Positions 9,211-18,100 of a DNA stretch of 64,000 bases are shown here, piece after piece (position 1 is the stretch's first letter; the number at the start of each line of letters is the position of its first letter). Location of the stretch: the NCBI GenBank assembly GCA_963836405.1, contig CAWIJL010000007.1, positions 496,001 through 560,000 of the forward strand, given 5' to 3'. This DNA is from CAWIJJ01 sp963836405 (GTDB taxonomy: Bacteria > Acidobacteriota > Terriglobia > Bryobacterales > Bryobacteraceae). The notes beneath the pieces were generated by a model that made no database searches, was not told where the DNA came from, and saw nothing but the letters and a program-made list of their open reading frames with translations. The translations under genes and the position numbers were made by a program.

Positions 9211-11059
9211 CCTCAAGCTCTATTACGAACGGGAACTCGGGTTTCTGCGGGACCGCGGCAGCGAGTTCGCGGAAAAATATCCGAAGATTGCCGCGCGCCT
9301 TGCGCTCGATCCTTCGAATGAGGGCGGCGACCCTCACGTCGAACGGTTGATTCAGGCCTTCGCCCTGCTCGCCGCGCGCGTGCATGTCAAACTCGACGAC
9401 GATTTCCCGGAAATTACGGAGGCGCTCCTCAGCATCGTCTATCCGCACCTGATCCGCCCCATTCCGGCCATGGCGATCGTGGAATTTACGGTGGACCTGG
9501 AACAGGGAAAGCTCACCACCGGGCTCCCCATTCCGCGCGAGACGATGCTCTATTCCCGTCCTGTCGCCGGCGTTCCCTGCAAGTTCCGAACCTGCTACGA
9601 CACGACGCTCTGGCCTATTGGAGTGAGCGCGGCGGAATGGAAGACGCCCGACCGGCTCCGTTTCCCGCTTAAGGCGTCGGAGCCTTTTGTGCTGCGGCTG
9701 GAACTCACTTCGATGCCGGATGCGCCGCTGCCCAAACTCGAGATCGGGCATCTTCGCTTCCATCTTGCGGGCGAGTCGGCGCTGGTCCACCTGCTCTACG
9801 AACTGCTTTGCTCCCGTGTGACGCGAATCCTGGTGCGCGACCCGGCGAATCCGCGAAATGCGGTCACGCTACCGCCTGCCTCCATCCGGCCGGTCGGGTT
9901 CGCCGAAGACGAGAGCATGCTGCCGTACCCCAAGCGTTCCTTCCCGGGCTACCGCACCTTGCAGGAGTTCTTCACGCTACCGGCCAAGTTCCTCTTCCTG
10001 GACCTGCAAGGACCGCCGGGAGAAGATGGCAAGCCGAGGCCGCTCGGCGACGTTTTGGAGAACTTCAAAAACCAGGTGGAGGTCCTGTTCCTCTTTTCGG
10101 GTGCGGGCGACGGCGACCGGCGGGAGCGGCTGGAACTCGGCGTCGGACCCAAGGTTTTCCGGCTGGGCTGCGTTCCGGTCATTAATCTGTTTCCGCAGTC
10201 GGCCGAACCCATCCTGTTCGATCAGCACAAGTACGAATACCCGGTGCGGCCGGACATCAAGCGTCCCAACGCGCTCGAGGTGTTTTCGGTGGACGAAGTG
10301 GCCACCCTCGACGAAGCCACCCGGCAGGTGATCCAATACCGGCCGTTCTATTCATTTCGCCATGAGACCGGAGCCAGGCAGGAATGCTTCTGGATCGCCA
10401 ACCGCCGCATGTCTAACCGGGCCAACGACGAGGGGTCGGAGATTTATCTTTCTCTGGTGGACCGCACCATGCGGCCGATGCTTCCCAAAACAGACACCCT
10501 CACGATCCATACCACCTGCACCAACCGCAACCTGCCCGTGCGCCTTCCCTTCGGCAACGAGGACGGCGATTTCGAACTGGAGGGCAATGCGCCCGTCAAG
10601 CGCATCATCGCCATCACCAAGCCCACGACGCCGCTGCATCCCCCTCTCGCCAAAATGGCGCTGTGGCAACTGATCTCGCACCTCTCCTTGAATTACCTGT
10701 CGATCGTCGAAGAGGGGCGCTCGGCCTTGCAGCAGATCCTGCGGCTCTACGATTTCACCCAATCGCCGTTCGCGCAGAAAATGATCGAAGGCATCGCGGA
10801 ACTCGAGAGCCGTCCGCATTTCGCACGAGTGGTCTCGGAGAACGGCATCACCTTCGCGCGGGGAACGCGCGTGGAAATGACGCTCGACGAGGAACAGTTC
10901 GTCGGCGCCGGCGTCTACCTGTTCGCCAGCGTCATCGAACATTTTCTGGCGCTGTACGCCACGATGAACAGCTTCACCCAGCTCACGGTCCACACACGTC
11001 AAAGAAAGGAGGCCCTTCAGGAATGGCCGCCCAGGGCAGGACACCGGATTCTGCTGTAG
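9200..11059 (+). CDS. tssF: T6SS baseplate protein TssF (VasA/ImpG)
   Basis: 619 residues from the ATG at 9200. An alternative ATG at 9188 adds four residues, but 9200 has GAGG at a good spacing and gives the family start MRDDLKLYYERELGFLR. Conserved elements follow in order: FAEKYPKIAARLAL, DPHVERLIQAFALLAARV, LLSIVYPHLIRPIPAMAI, and the C-terminal GTRVEMTLDEEQFVGAGVY with SFTQLTVH. TssF forms the baseplate wedge with TssE, TssG and TssK. It overlaps tssE at the start and tssG by 37 nt at the end. Confidence 0.95.
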   Translation: MRDDLKLYYERELGFLRDRGSEFAEKYPKIAARLALDPSNEGGDPHVERLIQAFALLAARVHVKLDDDFPEITEALLSIVYPHLIRPIPAMAIVEFTVDLEQGKLTTGLPIPRETMLYSRPVAGVPCKFRTCYDTTLWPIGVSAAEWKTPDRLRFPLKASEPFVLRLELTSMPDAPLPKLEIGHLRFHLAGESALVHLLYELLCSRVTRILVRDPANPRNAVTLPPASIRPVGFAEDESMLPYPKRSFPGYRTLQEFFTLPAKFLFLDLQGPPGEDGKPRPLGDVLENFKNQVEVLFLFSGAGDGDRRERLELGVGPKVFRLGCVPVINLFPQSAEPILFDQHKYEYPVRPDIKRPNALEVFSVDEVATLDEATRQVIQYRPFYSFRHETGARQECFWIANRRMSNRANDEGSEIYLSLVDRTMRPMLPKTDTLTIHTTCTNRNLPVRLPFGNEDGDFELEGNAPVKRIIAITKPTTPLHPPLAKMALWQLISHLSLNYLSIVEEGRSALQQILRLYDFTQSPFAQKMIEGIAELESRPHFARVVSENGITFARGTRVEMTLDEEQFVGAGVYLFASVIEHFLALYATMNSFTQLTVHTRQRKEALQEWPPRAGHRILL

Positions 11060-12090
11060 CCGATTCAGCGGCGCCGGCGATTCCCGATCACCTCCTCGAG
11101 GTGCGGGAAGAACTGCGCGAGCACCCGGGCCAGTTCGATTTTTTCCAGGCCGTGCGCCTGCTCACCCGCATGATGCCCGCGCTCGAGCCGGTGGGCAGAT
11201 TTGGAAAACCGGGAGGCGAGGCTCTCCGTTTCCACACCAATAACAGCCTGGCTTTTCCCCCATCCGAAATTCACTCGATGGAATGGGACCGGACAGTGCC
11301 CGAGATGACCGTCAACTTCATGGGTCTCAACGGCCCGGCGGGCGTTCTGCCGTACTGCTATTCGGAATTGATCGAAGGCCGTGTGCGCGAGCGCGATCGC
11401 ACCCTGCTCACATTCTTCGATATTTTCAATCACCGGATCATTTCGCTGTTCTACCAGGCGTGGGAGAAGTACCGCTCCGGGGTTGCCTACGAACGCGACG
11501 GCCAGGACCGGCTTTCGCAGTACCTGCGCTGCCTGATCGGCATCGGAACATCCGGTCTCGAAAACCGCCTGGTAGTGCGCGACGAATCGCTCCTTTTCTA
11601 TACCGGCCTGCTCGGGCTCCAGCCCCGCTCGGCCTCGGCGCTGCGCCGGATGCTCGAGGACTATTTCGAAATCCCCGCCGCCGTGGAGCAGTTTGTGGGC
11701 GCATGGCAGCGCCTCGGCGTTTCCGATCAATGCGAGTTCGATACCGGCAGTTCCTTCTCCGAACAGCTCGGAGTCGGGGCCGTGGTGGGCGACGAGATCT
11801 GGGACCAGCAGTCGCGAGTGCGGCTGCGGCTCGGCCCGCTTACCGAGGATCAGTACCTTTCGTTTCTTCCCGGCGGAAGCGCATTCCGCCCTTTGCGGGA
11901 CCTGACGCGATTCTTCTGCGGGCAGCATCTGGAAGTGGAGGTTCAACTGGTGCTGCAGCGCGAAGAAGTTCCGCGTTGCGATTTGGGGAAGGAAGACGAA
12001 GCCGGGCCGAGGCTCGGCTGGCTCACTTGGATGAAATCGGCAAACGAGTTTGACCGCTCGCCGGCCGACACGATTTTGCATTTGGATTAG
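11023..12090 (+). CDS. tssG: T6SS baseplate protein TssG (VasB/ImpH)
   Basis: 355 residues. The start is the ATG at 11023, ten bases after AAGGAGG (11006-11012) inside the end of tssF; the frame is open further upstream but shows no homology there. The ImpH core is plain: HPGQFDFFQAVRLL, the RFHTNNSLAFPPSEI stretch, NFMGLNGPAGVLPYCYSELI, FFDIFNHRIISLFYQAWEKYR, and the late LTEDQYLSFLPGG with LRDLTRFF. TssG makes the wedge clamp with two TssF copies. The 37-nt overlap with tssF indicates coupled translation. Confidence 0.94.
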   Translation: MAAQGRTPDSAVADSAAPAIPDHLLEVREELREHPGQFDFFQAVRLLTRMMPALEPVGRFGKPGGEALRFHTNNSLAFPPSEIHSMEWDRTVPEMTVNFMGLNGPAGVLPYCYSELIEGRVRERDRTLLTFFDIFNHRIISLFYQAWEKYRSGVAYERDGQDRLSQYLRCLIGIGTSGLENRLVVRDESLLFYTGLLGLQPRSASALRRMLEDYFEIPAAVEQFVGAWQRLGVSDQCEFDTGSSFSEQLGVGAVVGDEIWDQQSRVRLRLGPLTEDQYLSFLPGGSAFRPLRDLTRFFCGQHLEVEVQLVLQREEVPRCDLGKEDEAGPRLGWLTWMKSANEFDRSPADTILHLD

Positions 12091-12122
12091 AGAATGGTCT
12101 GTGTCAAGCTGAGGGCTTCATT

Positions 12123-14882
12123 ATGAGACTGAACGATCGATCGCTCATCGGAAAACTGAATGAATCCGCGCGCGCCGCCCTGGAAGCCGCACTCGGATTG
12201 AGTTTGTCTCGCACGCATTACGACGTCGAGATCGAACATTACCTTATGAAATTGCTCGACGCGAGCGACGGCGACTTCGCTCTCATTGCGCGGCATTTCG
12301 ACATTAACAAATCACGGCTGGCGGCCGAGCTCACGCGCAGCCTGGACAAGCTGAAGACCGGCAACGCGCGCACGCCGGCGGTCAGCCCGACGGTACGCGA
12401 CATGCTCGTCAAGGGGTGGACCCTGGGCTCCATCGATTTCGGCGCAACCAAGGTCCGCACCGGCTTCACCGTGCTCGCGCTGGCGCATGACGAAGACCTC
12501 GCGCGCCTTATGCGCGAAGCCTCCCGCGAATTCCAAAAGGTGCAGGCCGACGCCCTGCGCGCGGACTTCATGAAGATCGTCGGCAACTCAGTCGAAAACG
12601 AGCAGGAGCCCGAGCCCGAAGCCGCCGGCCCCGGGGCCGCGCCAGGCGCCGGACGGCCGGTTGGCGGCAAGACGCCCAATCTCGACCAGTACACCGTCAA
12701 CGTCACCGAAAATGCCAAGCTGGGAAAAATCGATCCGGTGTTGGCCCGCGATTTCGAAATCCGCCAGGTGGTGGATATTCTTACCCGCCGCCGCCAGAAT
12801 AATCCCATTCTTGTGGGAGAGGCCGGCGTCGGCAAGACGGCGGTGGTGGAAGGCTTCGCCGCCCGCATCGCCCAGGGCGATGTGCCGCCGGTGCTTAAGA
12901 ACGTTACCCTGCGCTCGCTCGACCTGGCCCTGTTACAGGCCGGCGCCGGCGTCAAAGGCGAATTTGAAAACAGGCTCAAGGGATTGATCAACGAAGTGAA
13001 GTCCTCCCCCACGCCTATTATTCTTTTCATCGATGAAGCCCACACCATGATCGGCGCGGGCGGGCAGGCAGGACAGGGAGATGCCGCCAACCTGCTCAAG
13101 CCGGCCCTGGCGCGCGGCGAACTGCGCACCATCGCCGCCACGACCTGGTCGGAATACAAGAAGTATTTTGAAAAGGATCCGGCCCTGGCGCGCCGGTTCC
13201 AGCTCGTCAAAGTGGACGAGCCCAGCGAGCAGCAGTGCGCGCTGATGTTGCGCGGCGTCACCCAGACGCTCGAAAAGCATCACAAAGTCCGCATCCTGGA
13301 CGAGGGCTTGCTCGCCGCCGTGAAACTGTCTCATCGCTACCTGGCCGACCGCCAGTTGCCCGACAAGGCCGTCAGCGTGCTCGATACGGCGTGCGCCCGC
13401 CTCGCCCTGGGACAGAACTCGATTCCGCCCCCCATCGAGGATGCTACGCGCACGATCGAGGATCTCGCCGTACAAACCCGGGTGCTCGAACGCGAATCGG
13501 CCGTCGGCACCGACCACAGCGAACGGCTTACGGCGATCGCCGCCCAGCGCGAAAAAACGCAGGCGCGGCTGGCCGAGTTGAGCGGCCGCTGGGAAGCGGA
13601 GCGCGACCTGATCAACCGCATCCGCGAACTGCGGCTGCAACTCGAAGGCATCGCCGACCCGCAGGCGCAGGCGGAGCCCCAGGCACAGGCGGCTGGCGGA
13701 CAGGTGCAGGCGGCGGCCGGCGCGGCCCAGCCGCAGGCCGGCGCGGCTGCAGGGGCCGCGACAGCGGGCGCCACCGCGCCCCAAACCGCGCCCGATCCCG
13801 AACAACTGCGGGCCCAGCTTGCCGGGCTCAACCAGGAGCTCGAGGTGATGCAGGGCGAGACGCCGCTGATGCGCGTCTGCGTCGATGCCCAGATCATCGG
13901 AGAGGTGGTTTCCGGGTGGACCGGGATTCCGGTGGGCAAGATGCTCAAGGACGAAATCGCCACGGTGCTGAACCTGGAATCGCACCTCGGCGGGCGCGTC
14001 ATCGGCCAGGACCATTCGCTTGCCATGATCAGCCAGCGCATTCGCACCGCGCGCGCCGGGCTGGACGATCCCAGCAAACCCATCGGCGTCTTCCTGCTGG
14101 TGGGTCCCAGCGGCGTCGGCAAAACCGAAACCGCGCTGGCGCTTTCCGACCTTCTCTACGGCGGCGAGCGAAACATGATCAGCATCAATATGTCGGAGTT
14201 CCAGGAGGCGCATACCGTTTCCACGCTCAAGGGTTCGCCTCCCGGATATGTCGGCTACGGCGAGGGCGGCGTGCTCACCGAAGCGGTACGCCGCAGGCCC
14301 TACTCGGTGGTCCTCCTCGATGAAGTCGAGAAGGCGCATCCCGACGTGCTCGAGCTGTTCTTCCAGGTTTTCGACAAAGGGCAGATGGAGGACGGCGAAG
14401 GACGCGAGATCGATTTCAAGAACACGATCATCATCCTGACCTCCAACGCCGCCACCGACAGCATGATGAAGCTGCTGGCCGATCCGGAAACGGCGCCGTC
14501 GCCGGCGGGACTGGTAAAGGCCATCAAGCCGGAACTCGATAAGGTCTTCAAGCCGGCGTTCCTGGGCCGCCTCGTGATCATTCCGTATTACCCGATTCGC
14601 GACGAGGCGATGAAGACCATCATCAAGCTGAAGCTCGGCAAGATCCAACGCCGCCTTCAGGAAAGCCACCGCATTGCGCTGACGTACGACGACGGCCTGG
14701 TGGACGAGGTCGGCCGCCGCTGTACCGAAGTCGAGAGCGGCGCCAGAAACGTAGATAATATTTTGACGAACACGATGCTGCCGGAGATCTCGAAGCAGAT
14801 CCTGGGCGCCATCGCCGAAGGGCAGCGTCCCAATTCCGTGCACGTCACTATTGCCGAGGACGGCTCTTTCCTGTACTCGTAG
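12123..14882 (+). CDS. clpV: T6SS AAA+ unfoldase ClpV (TssH)
   Basis: 919 residues. ClpV disassembles the contracted TssBC sheath. The N-domain is at about residues 1-150. AAA module 1 has Walker A GEAGVGKTA near residue 231 and Walker B LFIDEAH; AAA module 2 has GPSGVGKTE near residue 660 and Walker B VVLLDEVEKAHPD. The GWTGIPVGKM-type segment (SGWTGIPVGKM) before module 2 is the ClpB/ClpV signature. Unusually, the region leading into it, at about residues 515-560, is a low-complexity run of Ala, Gln and Gly, probably a disordered loop in the middle domain. The gene starts 32 bases after tssG. Confidence 0.95.
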   Translation: MRLNDRSLIGKLNESARAALEAALGLSLSRTHYDVEIEHYLMKLLDASDGDFALIARHFDINKSRLAAELTRSLDKLKTGNARTPAVSPTVRDMLVKGWTLGSIDFGATKVRTGFTVLALAHDEDLARLMREASREFQKVQADALRADFMKIVGNSVENEQEPEPEAAGPGAAPGAGRPVGGKTPNLDQYTVNVTENAKLGKIDPVLARDFEIRQVVDILTRRRQNNPILVGEAGVGKTAVVEGFAARIAQGDVPPVLKNVTLRSLDLALLQAGAGVKGEFENRLKGLINEVKSSPTPIILFIDEAHTMIGAGGQAGQGDAANLLKPALARGELRTIAATTWSEYKKYFEKDPALARRFQLVKVDEPSEQQCALMLRGVTQTLEKHHKVRILDEGLLAAVKLSHRYLADRQLPDKAVSVLDTACARLALGQNSIPPPIEDATRTIEDLAVQTRVLERESAVGTDHSERLTAIAAQREKTQARLAELSGRWEAERDLINRIRELRLQLEGIADPQAQAEPQAQAAGGQVQAAAGAAQPQAGAAAGAATAGATAPQTAPDPEQLRAQLAGLNQELEVMQGETPLMRVCVDAQIIGEVVSGWTGIPVGKMLKDEIATVLNLESHLGGRVIGQDHSLAMISQRIRTARAGLDDPSKPIGVFLLVGPSGVGKTETALALSDLLYGGERNMISINMSEFQEAHTVSTLKGSPPGYVGYGEGGVLTEAVRRRPYSVVLLDEVEKAHPDVLELFFQVFDKGQMEDGEGREIDFKNTIIILTSNAATDSMMKLLADPETAPSPAGLVKAIKPELDKVFKPAFLGRLVIIPYYPIRDEAMKTIIKLKLGKIQRRLQESHRIALTYDDGLVDEVGRRCTEVESGARNVDNILTNTMLPEISKQILGAIAEGQRPNSVHVTIAEDGSFLYS

Positions 14883-14910
14883 ACCGGTCCGTTTCGGTAA
14901 AACATAACAG

Positions 14911-14939
14911 GCGGGCACGGTTGGGGAACCGGCGCCCGC
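14911..14939 (+). other. Two-step hairpin between clpV and vgrG
   Basis: Outer arms GCGGGC (14911-14916) and GCCCGC (14934-14939) enclose inner arms CGGTT (14918-14922) and AACCG (14927-14931) with a GGGG loop. No T-run follows, so it does not look like an intrinsic terminator. It could be a message-processing or stabilising element that separates the baseplate/clpV message from vgrG. Confidence 0.45.
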
Positions 14940-14958
14940 ACAATCGGAGAAAAACCCC

Positions 14959-17025
14959 GTGCCCGCAACACAGACTTACCGGCCGTTTCGTTTGAAAACG
15001 CCCCTCGGCGACGATGCGCTTCTGCTCGAGAGCTTCTCGGGTAGCGAACGCATTTCGACGCCGTTCCGGTTTCTCCTGCGCGTGCTTACGAAGGACGCCA
15101 ATATCGACCTCGGAGGGCTGCTCACCAAGCCCGGCGTGCTTACGTTCAAGCTGGACGAGGACGAAACCGAGCGCCACATTCACGGCAATTTCAGCCGGGC
15201 GACGCTCCTCGAAATGGGCGACGACGGGATGGCTGCCTACGAACTCGAGATGGTGCCGTGGTTCTGGTTCATGCACCATTTTTTCGATTCCCGCATCTTC
15301 CAGCACAAGACCGTCCCCGAAATCGTCGAGCAGGTATTCGCCGACCGCGGCTTCACCGACTACAAGCTCTCCTTGCAAGGTTCGTTTCCGCAGCGCGAGT
15401 ATTGCGTTCAATTCCGGGAAACGGATTTCAACTTCATTTCCCGCCTGTTGGAAGACGAGGGCATCGGCTATTACTTCGAACAGAGCCAGTCCAAGCACAT
15501 TATGGTGCTGGTCAACGCCCCGACTTCCTTCCCGACCTGCCCCCACAAAGCGACTGCCGACTTCACGCCCGCTACGGGCGGGGTTCTGGATGAAGACACG
15601 GTCTCCAGCATCGAGACGGAATTTGCCATCGGCACCAAAAAGGCTTCCGTCAACGACTACGATTTTGAGAAGCCCAAGACCGGCCTGCACGCAACCCTCA
15701 GCGGCAGCACCCCCGGGGAACTCGGCGAGTGGTACGACCATCCGGGCAAGTACACCACTAAGGGCGACGGCGACCGCTACGCGCGCATCCGCCTCGAGGA
15801 ACGGGAGGCGGCCAACATCTCGGTACGCGGCCATGGCAACTGCCTGGGCTTCGAGTGCGGTAGCCGCTTCACGCTCGCGGAGCACTTCCGGACCACCGTT
15901 AACCAGGAATACCTGATAACTGCCATCGAGCACTATGGACGCAACACCAGCTACCGCTCAGGCCCGGAAACCCCGTACGACTATCAGAACGACTTCGAAG
16001 CGATCCCTTTCTCCGTGCCTTACCGGCCTCCGAGGCTGGCCCGCAAGCCTGTCGTGCACGGCAACGAGACGGCCCTGGTGGTGGGTAAGTCCGGCGAGGA
16101 AATCTGGACCGACAAGTACGGCCGCGTCGTCGTGCAGTTCTACTGGGATCGCGAGGGCAGGAAAGACGAGAAGAGCTCCTGCTGGATCCGCGTAGCTTCC
16201 GGATGGGCTGGAAAAGGGTGGGGGATGTTGAACATTCCCCGCATCGGGCAGGAGGTGGTAGTCAGTTTCCTTGAAGGGGATCCCGACAGGCCGCTGATCG
16301 TCGGCTCGGTGTACAACGCCGATCAGACCGTGCCTTACACCTTGCCCGACGAACAGGCAAAGTGCCTGCTCAAATCCATGAGCACGAAGGGCGGCGGCGG
16401 ATTCAACGAAATCCGCATGGACGACACCAAGGGCAGCGAGCAGTTTTTCGTGCATGCGGAAAAGGACATGCACGAGCGCGTCAAGGACAGCAGCTACGAG
16501 ATCGTCGTCGCTGGTTCCAAGCACCTGATCGTGGGGACGGACCAACTCACCAAGGTCAAGGGCGACGAACACTTTCACGTCATGGGCGACCAGAACGAAA
16601 AAGTGGGTGGAACGCTGTCGCAGAACATGGGAATGGACCTTCAACAGAAGGTCGGCATGAATCACGCCGTGGACGCCGGCATGGAGATTCACCTCAAGGC
16701 GGGCATGACCGTGGTTATCGAAGCCGGCATGTCCCTGACCTTAAAGGTGGGCGGCAACTTCGTGAACATCGGCCCCACCGGTGTAACGATCGTCGGCACT
16801 ATGGTGCTGATCAACAGCGGCGGCGCCGCCGGCAGTGGTTCCGGCTGTAGCCCTACGGCCCCCAAGGATCCGACCGAAGCCGTCAACGCCGATCCTGGAG
16901 CGCAAACGGAAGTTGCGCCACCCGAAAATGTGACGCCCGCGAGCACGTCTATCTCGCATGTTGGACCGGCCGCGGCGGCCCTGATGGCGGCGGCGCAGTC
17001 GGGGGCGCCGTTCTGCGATACTTGA
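14959..17025 (+). CDS. vgrG: T6SS spike protein VgrG (TssI)
   Basis: 688 residues from a GTG start; GGAGA at 14946-14950 supports it. The gp27-like domain occupies about residues 1-370 (RFKTPLG-type start RPFRLKTPLGDD, then FRETDFNFISRLLEDEGIGYYFE). A gp5 OB domain follows at about 374-460 (EIWTDKYGRVVVQFYWDREG, then GWGMLNIPRIGQEVVVSFLEGD), and then the beta-helix needle with repeated MGxD/AGMx patterns to about 620. The last 60 residues are Ser/Pro/Ala-rich and end with a Cys; there is no recognisable toxin domain. VgrG is the puncturing tip and carries effectors or a PAAR cap. DUF4123 and PAAR-like genes follow directly, as in many spike islands. Confidence 0.96.
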   Translation: MPATQTYRPFRLKTPLGDDALLLESFSGSERISTPFRFLLRVLTKDANIDLGGLLTKPGVLTFKLDEDETERHIHGNFSRATLLEMGDDGMAAYELEMVPWFWFMHHFFDSRIFQHKTVPEIVEQVFADRGFTDYKLSLQGSFPQREYCVQFRETDFNFISRLLEDEGIGYYFEQSQSKHIMVLVNAPTSFPTCPHKATADFTPATGGVLDEDTVSSIETEFAIGTKKASVNDYDFEKPKTGLHATLSGSTPGELGEWYDHPGKYTTKGDGDRYARIRLEEREAANISVRGHGNCLGFECGSRFTLAEHFRTTVNQEYLITAIEHYGRNTSYRSGPETPYDYQNDFEAIPFSVPYRPPRLARKPVVHGNETALVVGKSGEEIWTDKYGRVVVQFYWDREGRKDEKSSCWIRVASGWAGKGWGMLNIPRIGQEVVVSFLEGDPDRPLIVGSVYNADQTVPYTLPDEQAKCLLKSMSTKGGGGFNEIRMDDTKGSEQFFVHAEKDMHERVKDSSYEIVVAGSKHLIVGTDQLTKVKGDEHFHVMGDQNEKVGGTLSQNMGMDLQQKVGMNHAVDAGMEIHLKAGMTVVIEAGMSLTLKVGGNFVNIGPTGVTIVGTMVLINSGGAAGSGSGCSPTAPKDPTEAVNADPGAQTEVAPPENVTPASTSISHVGPAAAALMAAAQSGAPFCDT

Positions 17026-17037
17026 CCACGCTAAACC

Positions 17038-17056
17038 GCGAGCCCGTGAGGCTCGC
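17038..17056 (+). repeat. Perfect 7-bp hairpin between vgrG and the DUF4123 gene
   Basis: GCGAGCC (17038-17044), loop CGTGA, GGCTCGC (17050-17056). There is no T-run. It resembles short GC-rich intergenic palindromes scattered through the window (see 39279 and 62358) and may be a member of a dispersed repeat family or an mRNA-stability hairpin. Confidence 0.4.
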
Positions 17057-17075
17057 ACGATAAGAATAAAAGAAG

Positions 17076-17597
17076 ATGACGAACGTAGCGGAAACTTTGA
17101 CGAAAGCGATTTTCCGGGACGGGATGACGTCCTATGCGATCCTGGATGGCGCCTCCGTGTCCGACCTGCTGCCGCAACTCGACAAGACACGGCCGGAGTT
17201 TATCTGCCTGTATCGGGGCGAGTTGACGCCCGACCTGGCCACGGCGGCGCCCTACCTGGTGAAACTCGAGCCGGACTCCGAATTCGCGCAGTGGGTCCTG
17301 TCCTCCGGATGGGGGAAACATTGGGGAGTGTTCGCGATCTCGCCTTCCGGACTGACTGCCATGCGGCAGCATTTCCGGAAGTTTCTCACGGTGCACAACG
17401 AGGCCGGGAAGCCGCTGCTCTTCCGCTATTACGACCCGCGGGTGATGCGGACCTTCCTTCCCACCTGCGAGCCCGGTGAACTCACCGAATTTTTCGGAGA
17501 CGTCGAGGCGTTCGTGCTGGAAGGCGAGGATCCCGCCAAGATGCTGCAGTTCGCGCTGCGCGCATCGGCGCTCGCCAAAAGCGAGAGCGCGGTTTAA
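17076..17597 (+). CDS. DUF4123-type T6SS effector adaptor
   Basis: 173 residues. The pattern matches DUF4123 adaptors, which load effectors onto VgrG: an early YAILDGA segment near residue 20, FICLYRGE near 45, the APYLVKLEPDSEFAQWVL motif near 60-77, GKHWGVF, then a helix with RQHFRKFLTV and the characteristic LLFRYYDPRVMRTFLPTC. Its place immediately after vgrG agrees. A cognate effector gene would normally come next; instead the next gene is a convergent PAAR-like protein overlapping by 4 nt, so the cargo of this adaptor is not obvious. Confidence 0.85.
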   Translation: MTNVAETLTKAIFRDGMTSYAILDGASVSDLLPQLDKTRPEFICLYRGELTPDLATAAPYLVKLEPDSEFAQWVLSSGWGKHWGVFAISPSGLTAMRQHFRKFLTVHNEAGKPLLFRYYDPRVMRTFLPTCEPGELTEFFGDVEAFVLEGEDPAKMLQFALRASALAKSESAV

Positions 17598-17983
17598 GGC
17601 ACGTTAACGGTGAACTCGCCCGCGGTAGTGAACGTGATGACGCCGCCCCAGACGCAGAACAACTGCGAGATATTATCGAGGGTCGGAAAGTTGCCGAGTA
17701 ACACCGTCGGCGCTCCGGTCACCCACGGCGCCGGGGTATTGGGTACGCAGGGCATCGGGGTAAGTACGCCCAGGGCCGCCGCGGTAGCAGCCGCTACCGT
17801 TGGGTTCGCGGGCGAAGTGCACATCCCGAACGGCATGATGTTGGTCAGCGGAATGTGGTCCATGATATTCGCGTCCGGCACCATGTTGGTGTTCACCCGA
17901 TTGGGCGGCAACACTACCAGCGAACTGGGCGCGAGCCCGAAGGTGCACATCATCATTGCGCCCATGCAGCATTGTAACGGCAT
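17594..17983 (-). CDS. PAAR-like protein (DUF4280 type)
   Basis: 129 residues. The ATG at 17983 is chosen because AGGAG (complement of 17995-17999) precedes it; the frame is open further upstream but without family features. Visible are MMMCTFGLAPSSLVVLP, the PFGMCTSPANPTVA stretch, then GVLTPMPCVP with PW, and a final Cys-containing strand FCVWGGVITFTTAG. This is the DUF4280 arrangement, a PAAR-related tip that sharpens the VgrG spike. It has no C-terminal toxin extension. It is transcribed against the rest of the cluster, converging with the DUF4123 gene (stops overlap by 4 nt) and diverging from tssK1. Confidence 0.85.
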   Translation of the reverse strand: MPLQCCMGAMMMCTFGLAPSSLVVLPPNRVNTNMVPDANIMDHIPLTNIMPFGMCTSPANPTVAAATAAALGVLTPMPCVPNTPAPWVTGAPTVLLGNFPTLDNISQLFCVWGGVITFTTAGEFTVNVP

Positions 17984-18100
17984 CCGTTTCTTTGCTCCTG
18001 GCGGATATTGTATCGGATCGGAACCCCTGCGGAGCGGCTTCCGGCGCGCTCCGGTACTAGACCCGCCGGATTCCCGCCACATCTGCTAATGTGATTCCAA

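Noticed and set aside
10663..11022. N-terminal extension of tssG
   Set aside because: Lies wholly inside tssF in another frame, has no family similarity, and the strong AAGGAGG before 11023 marks the real start.
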